Assembly: GCA_963930645.1 (NCBI GenBank)
Contig: OZ005648.1
Coordinates: forward strand, 243,327,436 to 243,391,435
Source of the DNA: Salticus scenicus
Taxonomy: Eukaryota > Arthropoda > Arachnida > Araneae > Salticidae
Length of the DNA: 64,000 nt
Reading direction: 5' to 3'
The position numbers and the translations under genes were made by a program. The notes beneath the pieces are model-generated. The model did no database searches and was not told the DNA's origin. It saw nothing but the letters and a program-made list of their open reading frames with translations. Shown here one piece after another: positions 33,230 through 44,336 of the stretch. Within the stretch, counting starts at the first letter, position 1, and the number at the start of each line of letters is the position of its first letter.

Positions 33230-33870
33230 GTTTTACAAGTTCTACACTGAAAACTTGCCATTTTGAACATGAAACTTTAACTATAAAACAGCACAATCAT
33301 ACTTAACAAAGAATATCCGTTAACAAGAATACCAGAAGAAAAAGCAGATAAGTTACGAGTACATGGTTGCCAAACAGGGGTTGCCAGCAGACAGAATGGC
33401 CAGGAGGCAGGGTTGATAGCACGAAAGTTTACCATGTGTGATACAGTCGGCAGCAAAAGTATCTGGGCACTAGCAATAATCCCTGTCTAGAAAAAGTACA
33501 CTTAATACTGCTTTGTTAAATAAATCCTTGTCGAGTCATGTTCTTAGTCAGTCTAAGAATATGATTCGACAAGGATTTATTTAACAAAATAGTATTAAAT
33601 GTACTTTTTTGACATCGGAATTATTGGCTAGTGCTCGGATACTTTTGCTGTCGACTGCATTGTAAAAATCATAAAAAAAATAGTGAAATTTGCCATTTTC
33701 TGATACTTTAACAAAAAAAAAAAAAATGGAACAAACATGGTTGCCGGGACTCTGAGTTGCCAGGACTCTGGGTTGGCAGCAGGAAGGGTTACCACCTGTG
33801 ATAATGTGAAAATGATACAAAGTCGTAAATATTGCCATTTTCTGATACTCTAACAGAAAAATATGACGTG
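33230..33870 (+). repeat. GC-richer tandem repeat interrupted by a pal-MITE
   Basis: Two and a half units each contain 'TTGCCATTTTsTGA', 'ACTnTAAC', 'ACATGGTTGCC' and 'GCAGGAwGGGTT...ACC..GTGTGAT' (unit starts near 33255, 33690 and 33830). GGTTGCC-type hexamers recur inside. Pal-MITE copy 5 sits between the first two units. The minus-strand frame 33581-33838 is a by-product. Confidence 0.7.
33444..33657. mobile_element. pal-MITE copy 5 (GCAGC subfamily)
   Basis: 214 bp. Starts CAGTCGGCAGCAAAAGTATC after TA and ends GATACTTTTGCTGTCGACTG followed by CA (TA mutated). Arms agree in the TTAATACT and GCACTAGCAATAAT / ATTATTGGCTAGTGCTC changes, with the usual GACTAAG-type centre. Confidence 0.85.
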
Positions 33871-34211
33871 GTGGGACATTTTTACTTGCAGATATTTAAA
33901 TAAAATTGGAATTAATAATAAAAATAATACTTTGACCGTTGTTACCGAATCACTGCAGACCAGTGTTATTATAAATAAGTTGCTTGCAAAAAAGAATTAA
34001 TACTTTTTTTTTTTTTTAAGTTCGTGGAAAAAGCCAGTTTATTTTGGAGAAAAATTTTACTGAGATTCCCCATGGCAATTTTACTTAGGACATTTTTACT
34101 TGGTTTACAAGCTGTTTGGCCATGCGAAATGTATTTTGAAGTGTTTCCAATACTTTATTCTGCACTCTATGCAATGATTTGTCACCGTGTCATCGTGCAC
34201 CCATTACATTA

Positions 34212-34248
<37 letters not shown>

Positions 34249-35464
34249 AATGCTTTAAAATTCATGTATATATTGAGATTTGTTTTAGATAGTTTCCTAT
34301 TGAAAATTGTGCATATATCATAACTATAGTTTGTTTACGTACAACCTCAAAACAATTTATATACAGTACGATCAGAAATAAATATTTCTTTAAGGCAATT
34401 TTCAACACATAAAGAAATTAGCTTTAATGTTTCCATTACCAAAGTTTTCTTTTTTGTTCTAAATGATATTTAATTAATCGCAATTTACACATTTTTCTCA
34501 TATTAATGTTACACAATAATGCTTTGTCTAAAGAGTGGTTTAAAGTACAATTATATATTATATTTAAACTGTAATTAAAAAATGAAAAGTTTAATATAAA
34601 ATATGTACAGTTGAAGTATAGAAAACAAACATAACTCACTTTTCTCAAGAAAATTTGTGAGTGGAGACATTTTTAAACTAATTACTGTCATTTGCTTGTT
34701 GAAACTCATTAAGGTTCATCAGCCGTGAAAAGATGAAACTGATGCAAATTCTAATTACTATGAAAGGAGTTTGCATGTGAAAAAGCATAACATCATTAAC
34801 ACATTTGTTAAAAAAAATATATGGAATATATATATATATATATAGGAAGCGTGTTAAATTTGAGAAGGCTTCCATTCACACCTTTACACCGTTGGTACAT
34901 AATCGTAATTCTTCAATTTTTATGTCAGCTACATCAGTGTTTAGGGATATATATTTTCCGCGAGAGAAATATATTAAAATGTTTAAGAAAAATTGCAATG
35001 AAAACTCATAACTATTTAATTGTTCATTTTATATTTGATCATTTTTTTTTTTTTATGTATGAAATATGTAAATGAGAAGAAAAGAGTGAGTGAATATTTG
35101 TAATTTTAAGAAATTACCACAATTATTAAATATATACATTTTTTTTAAATACATTTTTATGTGATTATTCGCATATATAAAACAACCTACATACACATCC
35201 ATAATGTAACTTTCGGTAAATTAAAATGATATTTTATAATAATATCTATTTTTAAACGAAAAAAAAAATATCTCAGGTAAAAAGTGCATACTTAATAAAG
35301 TAGATAAAAAGAACATAAAATATAGTGATAAGTTAAAGTATTGTAGTGCATAAAAAAAAAAAAAAAAAGAGAGAAAGAAAGAAAGAAAGAAAAAGAAAAG
35401 AAAAAGAAAAAGATGTTCGTCCGAATACCGCCATTTTTTTTTTTTTTTTTTAATATTACAAATC
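33871..35464. other. No gene; microsatellites
   Basis: (TA)n at 34215-34244 and 34826-34843, and an A-(GAAA)n tract at 35351-35413. 34640-34760 is a diverged copy of text at 31750 and 32750. Frames in this stretch lack domain content. Confidence 0.5.
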
Positions 35465-35572
35465 ATTTCTTTAAAAATACATATTATTTGATTTCTCCAA
35501 TGCCTCCTGCTTTTTGTCGTTAGGAAAATAAACCACTTTATTTTACATTAGATTAAAAACAAACAGCAACTT

Positions 35573-35608
<36 letters not shown>

Positions 35609-36018
35609 CGATATTCTTTTTAAGTAAGTGAAAGCTAATAATGAAAAAAATATATATATACACCATTGTCTTTCTTTTTTTCTTGTTTAAAGAACATAAC
35701 TAGAAGAAAGAAGAAAATACGGAAATTCTAAGGCATTAGTTTTTAATTATCTTTCTCAAATATTTGCTCAATGTATAAATTCTTTTCTAATCTTTGTTTA
35801 AACAAGTTACAATATATACGTAAGTGTTTAAAAAATATCTTCGATTACATTTAAAATAGCCCTCATGGAATTAATTAAAATTGCATTATTTGAAAAAAAT
35901 GGACTTATTAAATATACCAAGCATAACAAAGGAATTAGAGTCTTGTTACACAGAATAATGCGTTTTCAATCAGAGAAGAAAGAAGTAAGAATATTCTATA
36001 ATAAATTTTAGTTTTCAA

Positions 36019-36053
<35 letters not shown>

Positions 36054-36521
36054 CAAAGAAAGAAATGTAATAACGACTTTTATACTTTAATTTGTTTTAA
36101 TTTTTCTTTATATTATAGTCTTGTTTGGCAGAAGCTAAAAGGAAACTAATAAAAACATGTAATATAATATCTAAGAGCAAAACATAAAAAGAAAAAAAAT
36201 ATAGTACAATGAAACAAAAAACAATATTTTTAATATTTTTTTAATAATATATAACACACATATATAGTTATAATTAAAAATGAAACAAGAAACAGAAACA
36301 TGTGTATTTCACAGATTATATTACACTTTGAAACAGTATACATAAAATAAGTATGTTAACTTTATGTACACTGTTAAAAATTTTAGTACTATGTTTAATC
36401 AAAACATAGGATGAGACTGAAACAATAAGATTATGTTATCTTCTACCATTATTTGGTATTTCGTGTTGGGAAAAAATATCAAATCATAGTCAAAGTTTTT
36501 ACAAATTTATATTTTCAGATA

Positions 36522-36734
36522 CAGTCGGTAACAAAAATGTCCGAACACTAGCAAAAATTCCTATTTAAAAAAAGTACACTTCATACATTTCTGTTAAATA
36601 AATCCTTATCGAATCATGTTCTTAGACTGACTAAGAAGAGGATTCGACAAGGATTTATTTAACAAATCCGTATGAAGTGTACGTTTTTTACATAGGAATT
36701 TTTGCTCGTGTTCGTACACTTTTGTTACCGACTG
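36522..36734. mobile_element. pal-MITE copy 6
   Basis: 213 bp between TA dinucleotides; CAGTCGGTAACAAAAATGTC to GTACACTTTTGTTACCGACTG. Arms match in CTTCATAC / GTATGAAG; centre GACTGACTAAGAAGAGGATT. Confidence 0.9.
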
Positions 36735-36798
36735 TACCTTAGTATTAAGTATTAGCTTAACCAAACATATCATCATGGTAGAATATTACGCTATCTTA

Positions 36799-37012
36799 CA
36801 GTCGGCAGCAAAATTATTCGAGAACTAGCAATAATTCTTATGTAGAAAAAGTGCACTTTATACTGCTTTATTAAATAAATCCTTGCCGAACCATGCTCTT
36901 AGACTGACTAAGAACATGATTCGACAAGGATTTATTTAACAAAACAGTATTAAGTGTCCTTTTTTTTATATGGGAATTATTGCTAGCGCTCGAATAATTT
37001 TGCGACCGACTG
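36799..37012. mobile_element. pal-MITE copy 7 (GCAGC subfamily)
   Basis: 214 bp between TA dinucleotides, only 64 bp after copy 6. CAGTCGGCAGCAAAATTATT at the left and AATAATTTTGCGACCGACTG at the right. Carries the TTTATACTGC / CAGTATTAAG arm type. Copies 6 and 7 belong to different subfamilies, so they are separate insertions. Confidence 0.9.
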
Positions 37013-38420
37013 TACGGTGTCAGCTAACGTAATACTAAACTATGGTTTAATTCAGAGAAAAAAAAAAAATTAAAGTGTAACGGATAATTTTATTTATCAG
37101 TTACATAAATTTAACAAAGTTAAAAGAAACTAAAAAATCGAGAAATATTTATTTATATACTATAATATATACTATAATATATCTAAAATTGTTTGTATGA
37201 TGATATGAAATAATCATTAGAATTAACCATGTAATAATTCAAAGTGTTACCTTCATATGATTTTTATATTCGCAAACATTTGTGAAAAATCTGCCAATCG
37301 TGAATCCATCTGCTAAAATGTTATAAGTGGTGAAAGTAAGATGCTGTAAAAACAACATATTTAATTTTGTTAAAAGAGTTAAATTAAATTTTTATAAAAT
37401 CCCCCTCGTTCTTATGGTGAGAGAAAAAAAATTAATACATTAGTATAACAAAAAAAAAAAAAAAAACAAAAAAAAAAAAAAAAAAAAATCATTCTTCTAA
37501 CGAGTTATTTTCTCTTAAAATTTAAACTAATTTCAGGATTTTAATAGAATGTTTTGTGAAGCATAAATGTTCTTATTACATTAAAAAATAACAGAAAAAA
37601 AATTGCTTATTGACTCCTTGTGAAACCATAGATATATGTAATAATAATGATAATAATAATAATAATAATAACAATAATAAATGACTCGAATTTAATCTTA
37701 TGAAGTTGGTTCATTTTTTTTATGATAGTGAACCACGATTATTTTACTAAACAGAACTATAGGGGTATGGAGACCATAGAAAAATCTAGATTTTGTAATT
37801 TTTACGAAATTTTTTTTTCTGGATTTTTTCGGGGCATAACTTCATTACCTACTTCAATTAAAACAATTTTACTTACTTCCATATTCAATACGAAAAAACA
37901 TAGCTTTCGTAAAAATTTCCAACTTCCAGTTTCCGTTAGATTTACATGTTTTGAAAGGTCTGTTAAACGATTTTACCATTTTTAGAAAATGTCTATCTGT
38001 CTGTGGGACAAAATTTTTTATAGTAGCTCCAGTTTAAGATTTAATGCACAAAATTTTATTTTAATATGTATTTAGTATTTGAACTGTGACATAAATCATT
38101 GCACATCAGCCTCTAATACAAATAGTGCAACAAGCGCTGCTATCTGTTTTTTTTTTTTTTTTTTCTAAACTATTAATGTAGAAGTAGAAGACAAAATTTC
38201 ATATAAATGTATATGATGACAATTACCTTTACCAAGAAAAACATTTTTCTATATGAAGAACATCATTTCTCTCCAAACATAGATTGAAAATTTAGTATGA
38301 GTATTTTTTAATATAACTCAGAAATGCTTTTAAAATCCTTTAAATTTAGATCTGTCATAATTTGAAACAAAATTATCGACTTTTTGTCTTTAAAAAAATA
38401 TATGAAAAGAGACATTTCTT

Positions 38421-38879
38421 AAGTTACTATATGGGTTTCCCAGATTAAAAAAAAATATTTTCCCCATTTTTTTTATATAATAAATTAAAATTTTATTAAT
38501 TTAAAGCATATGAAAAAGCAACATTTACATAATACTTTGTAAAATTTTCATTACAAAATTTGGAAAATTCAGCCGGTGGGATCTTGTTTCCAGAAACCCC
38601 TCTAAAACTAGTGTCTTCGCGATGTTCAGGATAAATCATGATAGCACGATCTAAAAATATCCCCCACCCTCCTTTTTTTTTTTTTTTTTTTTTTGTTAAT
38701 ATATAAGTAAAACTGGTGCTTAAAAAAGGATTAATAAAAATGAATTGTGAAGTTTTGTCAGAGTAGTATGCAAATCAGTATAATTTTCGTTGAATTTTAC
38801 CCCACGTGCAGTTTTTTAAGATTAATTGTAATCGAAATAAAGAAAAAAATCTCCGTTCAAGCGTTCATTAATTTTTAGT
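38421..38879. other. No gene seen
   Basis: AT-rich with a T tract at 38676-38694; nothing recognised. Confidence 0.45.
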
Positions 38880-39980
38880 TCCCCATCATAGTATAGGTAT
38901 GGGGAACTTAGATAATCGTAAAAAATTTCGACCTCGTTTTTTTTTTTACATTTTTACACATTTTCAAGCGTGGGGAATCCGTAAATGACAAAAGCTGTTT
39001 TGTGTCCGTCTGTAGGGTGTCTGTTAGTTTGGTGTCCGTTAGTGTGTTAGTGTGTCAGTTTGCTAGTCTGTGTACACGATATCTCAAAAACAAATAGTCG
39101 CAGAGAAGTCAGATTAGTTTTAAAATATCACTTTCGACACTGGAAAGAACCATATTTATTTGCAACATTTAAATTAAAAAACTTCGTAAGTTATTAGAAA
39201 TATAAGATTTTCTTAACATAAGAGAATAGGGCAAAATTTCACTTGAACGTGCATTAAATGGAAAATTTTTACTGTAAAAATATCAGACCAGATTTAAAAT
39301 ATCCGTTTTGATACCGAAATGAATATCATTAACTACAAATGTGACACTTTGAAAATTTCGCAAGTTATTGGAAATTTACAAATTTCTTAACATGGCAGAA
39401 GAGGGCAAAATTTCACATAAACGTATATTTTGTGGGATATTTTCATCGTAAAGATGTCAGACCACTTTTGAAATATTATTTAGGATACTGGCATGAATAT
39501 CGTTGACTATGAGTTTTCCAATTAAAAACATTCGTAAGTTATTCGGAATTTACGATTTATACATAAATATATCAGACAACTTCAAAATTACATTTATGAT
39601 ACTTGTTTGAATATGATTGACAACAAATATTCTAATAGGAAAATTTCGAAAGTTATTCATAATTTAAGATCTTATCAACATTGAAAACTCAAAAATTTTC
39701 TATATAAATATGGATTTTGAGGACTGTTGCATTTGAAATAGTAGCATGGAAACTAAACGACGAAATTGACCCTAATAAAATAAATTAATAGATTAGCATA
39801 AGATAAATATATCGAAGTGAACTGTGGACAGCCTATTAGGCGGGGAATTCATTTTGTCATTGTGTCAAGTGTTTTGTCAAACTCATTTCTCTTAACATGA
39901 TTATAATATGACCTGCATTAAAAATTTATGACAACCTGTATACGATGGGGAACTGAGCAGAATCGACCTATGCCAACTAG
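38880..39980 (+). repeat. Dispersed element with internal 174-bp tandem repeats
   Basis: Begins near 'AGTTCCCCATCATAGTATAG' and ends near 'TATACGATGGGGAACT', so GTTCCCCAT-type text occurs at both ends in inverse form. After a 'GTCCGTCTG..GGTGTC' and 'ACGATATCTCAAAAAC' block, 'TTCGyAAGTTATT' recurs at about 39185, 39359, 39533 and 39647 (174, 174 and 114 bp apart). Each unit holds 'GGGCAAAATTTCAC' and 'ATATCAGACCA'-like text. The 5' end resembles the dispersed repeat at 15225 and 37725. No coding capacity; probably a non-autonomous transposon. Confidence 0.7.
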
Positions 39981-40125
39981 TTTGTTAAAGAAGTGTAAAT
40001 AAGTTTAATAAAAGAGATGCAAAGCTCAATAAAAGAGTTTTTGAGAAATCATGTTCATCGAATTCAAAACAATTAATATTTTCTTTTCTTTTTTTTTACA
40101 GAAAAAAAAGAAAAAATATATATAT

Positions 40126-40740
40126 TGTTACAAAATTGTAAATAATTGTGTTTATTTTTGTATACATTCTTTCGAAGAGGCGTAGTAAGTTGATAAAGTG
40201 CTAATTTTGTGCATATCTAGTCGGTTTAGCGTTGAAATAGCCTTATTTTCCCTTAAAAACGCATTAAAAAGCCCCAATAAGGCAGATAATGGATTTGGCG
40301 ATTTTTTCCCACCTTGGCGATTTTTTTGGCGACCTTGGCGAGAAAATTCTTATTAGGGATATACCAAATATGGAAGCTCTAATCCCATTGGCTGATGAGA
40401 TATGGAGATTTCTGGAACGTTCCACACTTTTCTACAGAGGTATATAAGGGCTGTTTTTTCCGCCAAGTCAGTCAGTTCAGTTCTCAGTCAGCTTCGCTAA
40501 TGCTTGCATTGTTTTGAGCCTCTTTGAAAGAGACTTGCTTCAAGTGTTATTGCTATACAGTTTGTACTGTGGATTTGCTATTGACAGCTGTTGTTTAAGC
40601 TGTGTTTACTGGTTGAATTGAAGCTGATACTTGGTTTATAGACCTGTATTTTTCTGGAACTTTCTGTGAATAAATTACTGAATTTTTGTACGTTTCGCAT
40701 TTCATTCTCGGACAACTCACGAACCCCCAAGTACGCAACA
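40126..40740 (+). repeat. 5' LTR
   Basis: Starts TG and ends CA (TGTTACAAAATTGTAAATAA ... AAGTACGCAACA). Has a TATA box (40441-40447), an initiator-like TCAGTCAGTTCAGT run and AATAAA at 40669-40674. Compared with the 3' LTR it lacks ~12 bp around a GGCGCCAAATTT segment and differs at about two dozen bases. The 40595-40798 minus-strand frame is fortuitous. Confidence 0.97.
40441..40480 (+). promoter_or_regulatory. LTR core promoter (TATA box and initiator)
   Basis: TATATAAG at 40441, followed ~27 bp later by the pyrimidine/CAGT-rich initiator AAGTCAGTCAGTTCAGT (40465-40481). The same arrangement occurs at 45788 in the 3' LTR and as TATTTAAGG with CAGTCAGTCTCAG in the solo LTR. Transcription would start in this LTR and end near AATAAA in the 3' LTR. 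Confidence 0.7.
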
Positions 40741-40744
40741 TTTC

Positions 40745-40763
40745 TGGTGTCAGAAGTGGGATT
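40745..40763 (+). other. Primer-binding site (tRNA-Leu type)
   Basis: TGGTGTCAGAAGTGGGATT, four bases after the 5' LTR, is complementary to the CCA-bearing 3' end of a eukaryotic tRNA-Leu (acceptor end ...AATCCCACTTCTGACACCA). About 19 bases match. Gag starts 8 bases further on. Confidence 0.85.
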
Positions 40764-40771
40764 GTCTGTGA

Positions 40772-42190
40772 ATGGTGATAACTAGAGCTATGGAGCAAGA
40801 GATGAAGAAACTTCTAGAAAGCTTAGCTACCCAGATGAATGAAATGAAAGAAGGACAGGGAGAGATGAAAGATAGCCTGAGTCAAGAGATGAAAGAAATG
40901 AAGGTAGCACAAGAGAAAATGGAAACATCGCAAAGAGAGTTGAAAGACGGTTTGACTGAAGAAATGAAGGAAATGAAAGCAGTTCAGGAAACGATGGAAG
41001 CCAGTTTGACCGAAGAAATTAAATCTAATCAAGATGAGATGAAGAGAGAGCTTTCATCGGTGAAAGAATTAACCGAGGGTAAATTAATGGTGATGGAAAA
41101 TAGAATGGATGGAATAGAGGAGAATGTTATAAAGATAGAAGAAAATTTTGAGGAGAAAGTTTTGAAAATAGAAGAAAGTTTTGAAGAGAAAGCTATGAAA
41201 ATAGAAGAAAATGTTACGAAGTTTGGAGAGAGTGTTACGAGGATAGAACGGAGTTTCGAGGAGAAAGTTAAAGAAAATTTTGATCAGGAACTGAAAGGAA
41301 GGTTTTCAGAGATAGAAGGTAAACTGAAGAAAATAGAAGAAGATCTGGAGAGAAAAGTGGAAGAAAAGTTAGAATCCATGCCCCAGGAAACTGAAAAGAA
41401 AGAGAGAAGAATCCAGAATCAGGAATTTATTAAGCTCTCCACCTACGACGGCAGTTCCTCCTGGCATGTATATAAGACGCAGTTTTCCATCGTAGCTGAA
41501 GCTAACGACTGGGACTCTACCGCCAAGTCAGTCCAATTAGCAGCAGCATTACGGGGAGATGCAGCCGAGATACTGAGAAATGTTTCTAAAGAAGAAAGGA
41601 ACGACTTCGAGGCCCTGACTAGAGCACTGGAGCTACGGTTCGGAGAGAAGTGTTCTAAAGACTATAGTCGCCTCCAGCTGAAATCCCGTCACCAGAAAAC
41701 GGGCGAAAGTTTGCAAGAGCTAGCAGCGGACATTCAGAGACTGTCACACCTAGCATTCTCAGACTGTCATGCTGACACTCGAAACAGCTCTTCAGTACTT
41801 TATCGATGCAGTTCGTGATCCAGAAATTCAAAAAGCGCTGAGACTCTCCAACATCAGAGACGTAGAATCAGCTTTAGGCTATGCACTTAGGATAGAGGCA
41901 GCCCAACAAGCCTCCCGTAAAGACCGCCATACCATAAGAGCAGTCTCATTAAATGATACGCCTGCTTATGAAAATGAAATGAAGAGATGTATCGCAGAGA
42001 TCTTAAAGAGATTGCGCAGCCTGGAAAATAATAAGGAAATAAAGGATCAGAAGATAAAGTGCTGGGGCTGTGGAAGGGATGGTCATGTAAAGAGGAACTG
42101 CCCTGTACGACCAACTAAAGGAAATCACCCGGCTTCACCATCACTGCAGGGAAACTGGGAGAAGGCCATCTCGCGGGGCGGAGGTTGCCT
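40772..42190 (+). pseudogene. gag: gag with zinc knuckle, frameshifted
   Basis: Opens at ATG 40772. Residues 1-205 are an unusually long, highly charged coiled coil of repeating EMKE / KIEE / EEK segments. A capsid-like retrotransposon gag domain follows from about residue 215 (EFIKLSTYDGSSSWHVYKTQ, later RLQLKSRHQKTGESLQELA). The frame ends at 41818, but capsid text continues in another frame from about 41780 (ALQYFIDAVRDPEIQKAL), so an indel lies at about 41780-41800. The second frame carries a canonical CX2CX4HX4C nucleocapsid knuckle at 42060-42101 (CWGCGRDGHVKRNC). A further shift near 42110-42160 leads into protease. Function: particle assembly and RNA packaging; non-functional as it stands. 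Confidence 0.92.
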
Positions 42191-42784
42191 GAAATTAAAG
42201 AGCCCCAATTTACAATATTTCATGTATTGTCGATGAGTGGCGGCGATAATGGACTTTATGTCTATGGCCAAGTTAACAACACCACCTGCCGGATGATTCC
42301 GGACACGGGAGCCAATGTGACCATCATTAGAACGGATTTGGCTCAAGAACTAAAGAAGAAGATCATCTGGACGCCGCCCTGCGTTAAACTCCAGACTGTG
42401 ACCGGAGACGAATTAAAAATATATGGAAAAATGAACTTGACCATCACTTTTGGGAATGCCAGTTACCATCATATGGCATATGTGGCTTATGTAAGAGATC
42501 CTTTAATCATTGGAATTGATTTCCTGAGAAAATTTAACATTAAATTGGACTTCAAGAATAATGAAATGCATTCGAGTTCGGAAGACATCGCTGTGTTCAA
42601 CACTGAAAATCAAGACATTCAGCCAATTTGCCAGATAACAGCCAAGTCTGAAATTTCCATCCCTCCACACACAGAGACAATAGTTTCAGGAACCCCTCCT
42701 ACAAAGCAATACTGCCGCTATGGACTGATTGAATACCCGAATACAGACAATAGCACAAGAGGAGTTCTGGTATCTTCTAGTTGA
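42185..42784 (+). pseudogene. Aspartic protease (retropepsin) region of pol
   Basis: Translated from about 42140 in this frame: LYVYGQVNN, then the active-site IPDTGANVT (Asp codon at 42302-42304), and LIIGIDFL as the second conserved strand. It is followed by the linker between protease and RT. The frame ends at 42784, but linker text goes on in a different frame (LVDLSKSTIPVRVAN in 42729-43154), so there is a shift near 42775. The catalytic triplet itself is intact. It lies in the same frame as the N-terminal part of gag, suggesting an ancestral single Gag-Pol frame with later compensating indels. That reading is inference. Confidence 0.9.
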
Positions 42785-44030
42785 TCTCTCAAAGAGTACT
42801 ATTCCTGTGAGAGTCGCAAACATCAGCGATAAGGTCCGAACAGTGAAGAAGGATGAGGTGTTAGCAACTTGCACTCCTGTCACATGCATCAACCGCCCCA
42901 CAAAATCAATCGAATCCAAGTCTTCTGAACAATTAATGACGGAATTACTCAAGAATGCAGAGTTAGGAAAGGAACAGAGATGTGCTGCGGAGAAGCTACT
43001 CCAAGAATTTAAAGACCTTTTTCTAGAACACCTGAAGATGTCGGGAGAACGAACATCACCCAGCACAGAATTGATACAGGAAATCATCCTCCAATCAAAC
43101 AACATCCAAGAAGACTTCCATTTGCTAAACAGGAAGAGGTCACTGAACTTCTAAGTGAAATACAGCGAAATGATGTCATCGAGCCATCAACGAGTCCTTG
43201 GGCCTCTCCCATGTACGGAAAAAGGATGGTTCAACAAGATTTTGCGTGGATTGTCGTCGTTTGAATGACATCACGAAGAAAGACAGTTACTCTCTTCCCA
43301 GAATTGACGACACATTAGACACACTTGCTGGCAATAAATGGTTCTCGACTTTGGATCTGAAGAGCGGTTACTGGCAAGTAGAATTACATCCTGATGATCG
43401 TGAGAAGACTGCATTCACCACGGGACAAGGACTGTGGCAATTTAAAGTTATGCCATTCGGATTATGTAACGCACCTGCCACCTTCGAACGCCTGATGGAG
43501 ACAGTGCTAAAAGGACTTTCCTATGAAGCCTGTCTGGTGTATTTGGATGATATTATCATTGTGGGGCGCACCTTTGAAGACCATCTACGAAACATCCGAA
43601 AGGTGTTGGAGAAACTCAGAATGGCTAACCTCAAATTGAATCCAGGCAAGTGTAACTTGTTCCGTCGTGAAGTGAGCTACCTCGGCCATATCATCTCTAC
43701 CGAAGGTGTGAGAACTGATCCTGAGAAGATCTCTGCAGTCGAGAACTGGAGTCGCCCTGAAAATGTACACCAACTACGAAGTTTCCTGGGGTTATGCACT
43801 TGCTACAGGAAGTTTGTCAAGGGTTTCTCAAATATTGTTAGACCACTCCACAAGCTGATGGAAGCCAAACAGAAGTTCCTGTGGACAGATGAATGTGAAA
43901 AAGCGTTCAAGCGACTTAAAGAGGCCTTAACATCATCGCCTATCTTGACGTATCCACAGCCCGACAGACAATTCATACTTGATACAGATGCCAGCCATGA
44001 GATTGTTCGCAGGAAGTTGATGGTCAAGAA
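42785..44030 (+). pseudogene. pol: Reverse transcriptase and start of RNase H
   Basis: Linker and RT N-terminus occupy 42785-43200 across two frames, with breaks near 43030 and 43210. From 43215 one long frame carries RT: RKKDGSTRFCVDCRRLN, then LDLKSGYWQVEL (motif A Asp), MPFGLCNAPATFERLM (motif B) and YLDDIII (YLDD at 43540-43551). The thumb (LGHIISTEGVRTDP) and connection (RSFLGLCTCYRKFVKGFS) follow. RNase H begins at FILDTDASHE (catalytic Asp codon 43981-43983). A frameshift just after this ends the frame at 44115 in unrelated residues. The RT domain itself looks complete. Confidence 0.95.
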
Positions 44031-44036
44031 CATGTC

Positions 44037-44336
44037 ATTGCCTATTGGAGTAAATGCCTGCCTAAACCGGAGCGAAATTACAGTACCAGCAGGAAAGAGC
44101 TACTTGCCATCGTAAAAGCCATAGAACATTTCCATCATTACCTCTATGGCAGAAGATTCCTGCTCCGGACTGACCATGCATCTTTAACGTGGTTGCTCCA
44201 GTTCAAGAACCCGGAAGGACAGACTGCCAGGTCGATACAACGCCTCCAGGAATATGACTTTGAGATACGTCGTCGTAAAGGGACTCTACATAGTGTCACG
44301 GAAGCCCTGCTCGGAAAGCTGCAAGTACTGCTCTAG
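44037..44336 (+). pseudogene. RNase H remainder, different frame
   Basis: The correct frame resumes as IAYWSKCLPKPERNYSTSRK, with ELLAIVKAIEHFHHYLYGR (second catalytic Glu) and LRTDHASLTWLL (catalytic Asp). It then runs through ARSIQRLQEYDFEIRRRKG to a TAG at 44334. Normal pol would continue into integrase here, so the stop is a lesion. The catalytic acidic residues are visible. Confidence 0.88.

Larger units (their letters stand above)
35465..38420. repeat. Segmental duplication, copy 2 part a (partner 13850-15700)
   Basis: See partner. Extra material here includes poly-A at 35575-35606, poly-T at 36020-36050, pal-MITEs 6 and 7, and (AAT)n at 37644-37680. 37725-38420 is also a copy of the dispersed repeat seen at 2690-3300; its 37722-37985 frame is not recognised as protein. 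Confidence 0.8.

Noticed and set aside
40823..41032. Minus-strand frame opposite gag
   Set aside because: Shadow of the repetitive coiled-coil coding sequence on the plus strand.
42060..42236. Programmed -1 frameshift between gag and pol
   Set aside because: The frame change fits, but no slippery heptamer with a downstream structure was evident. The N-terminal gag frame equals the protease frame, so two decay indels explain it more simply.
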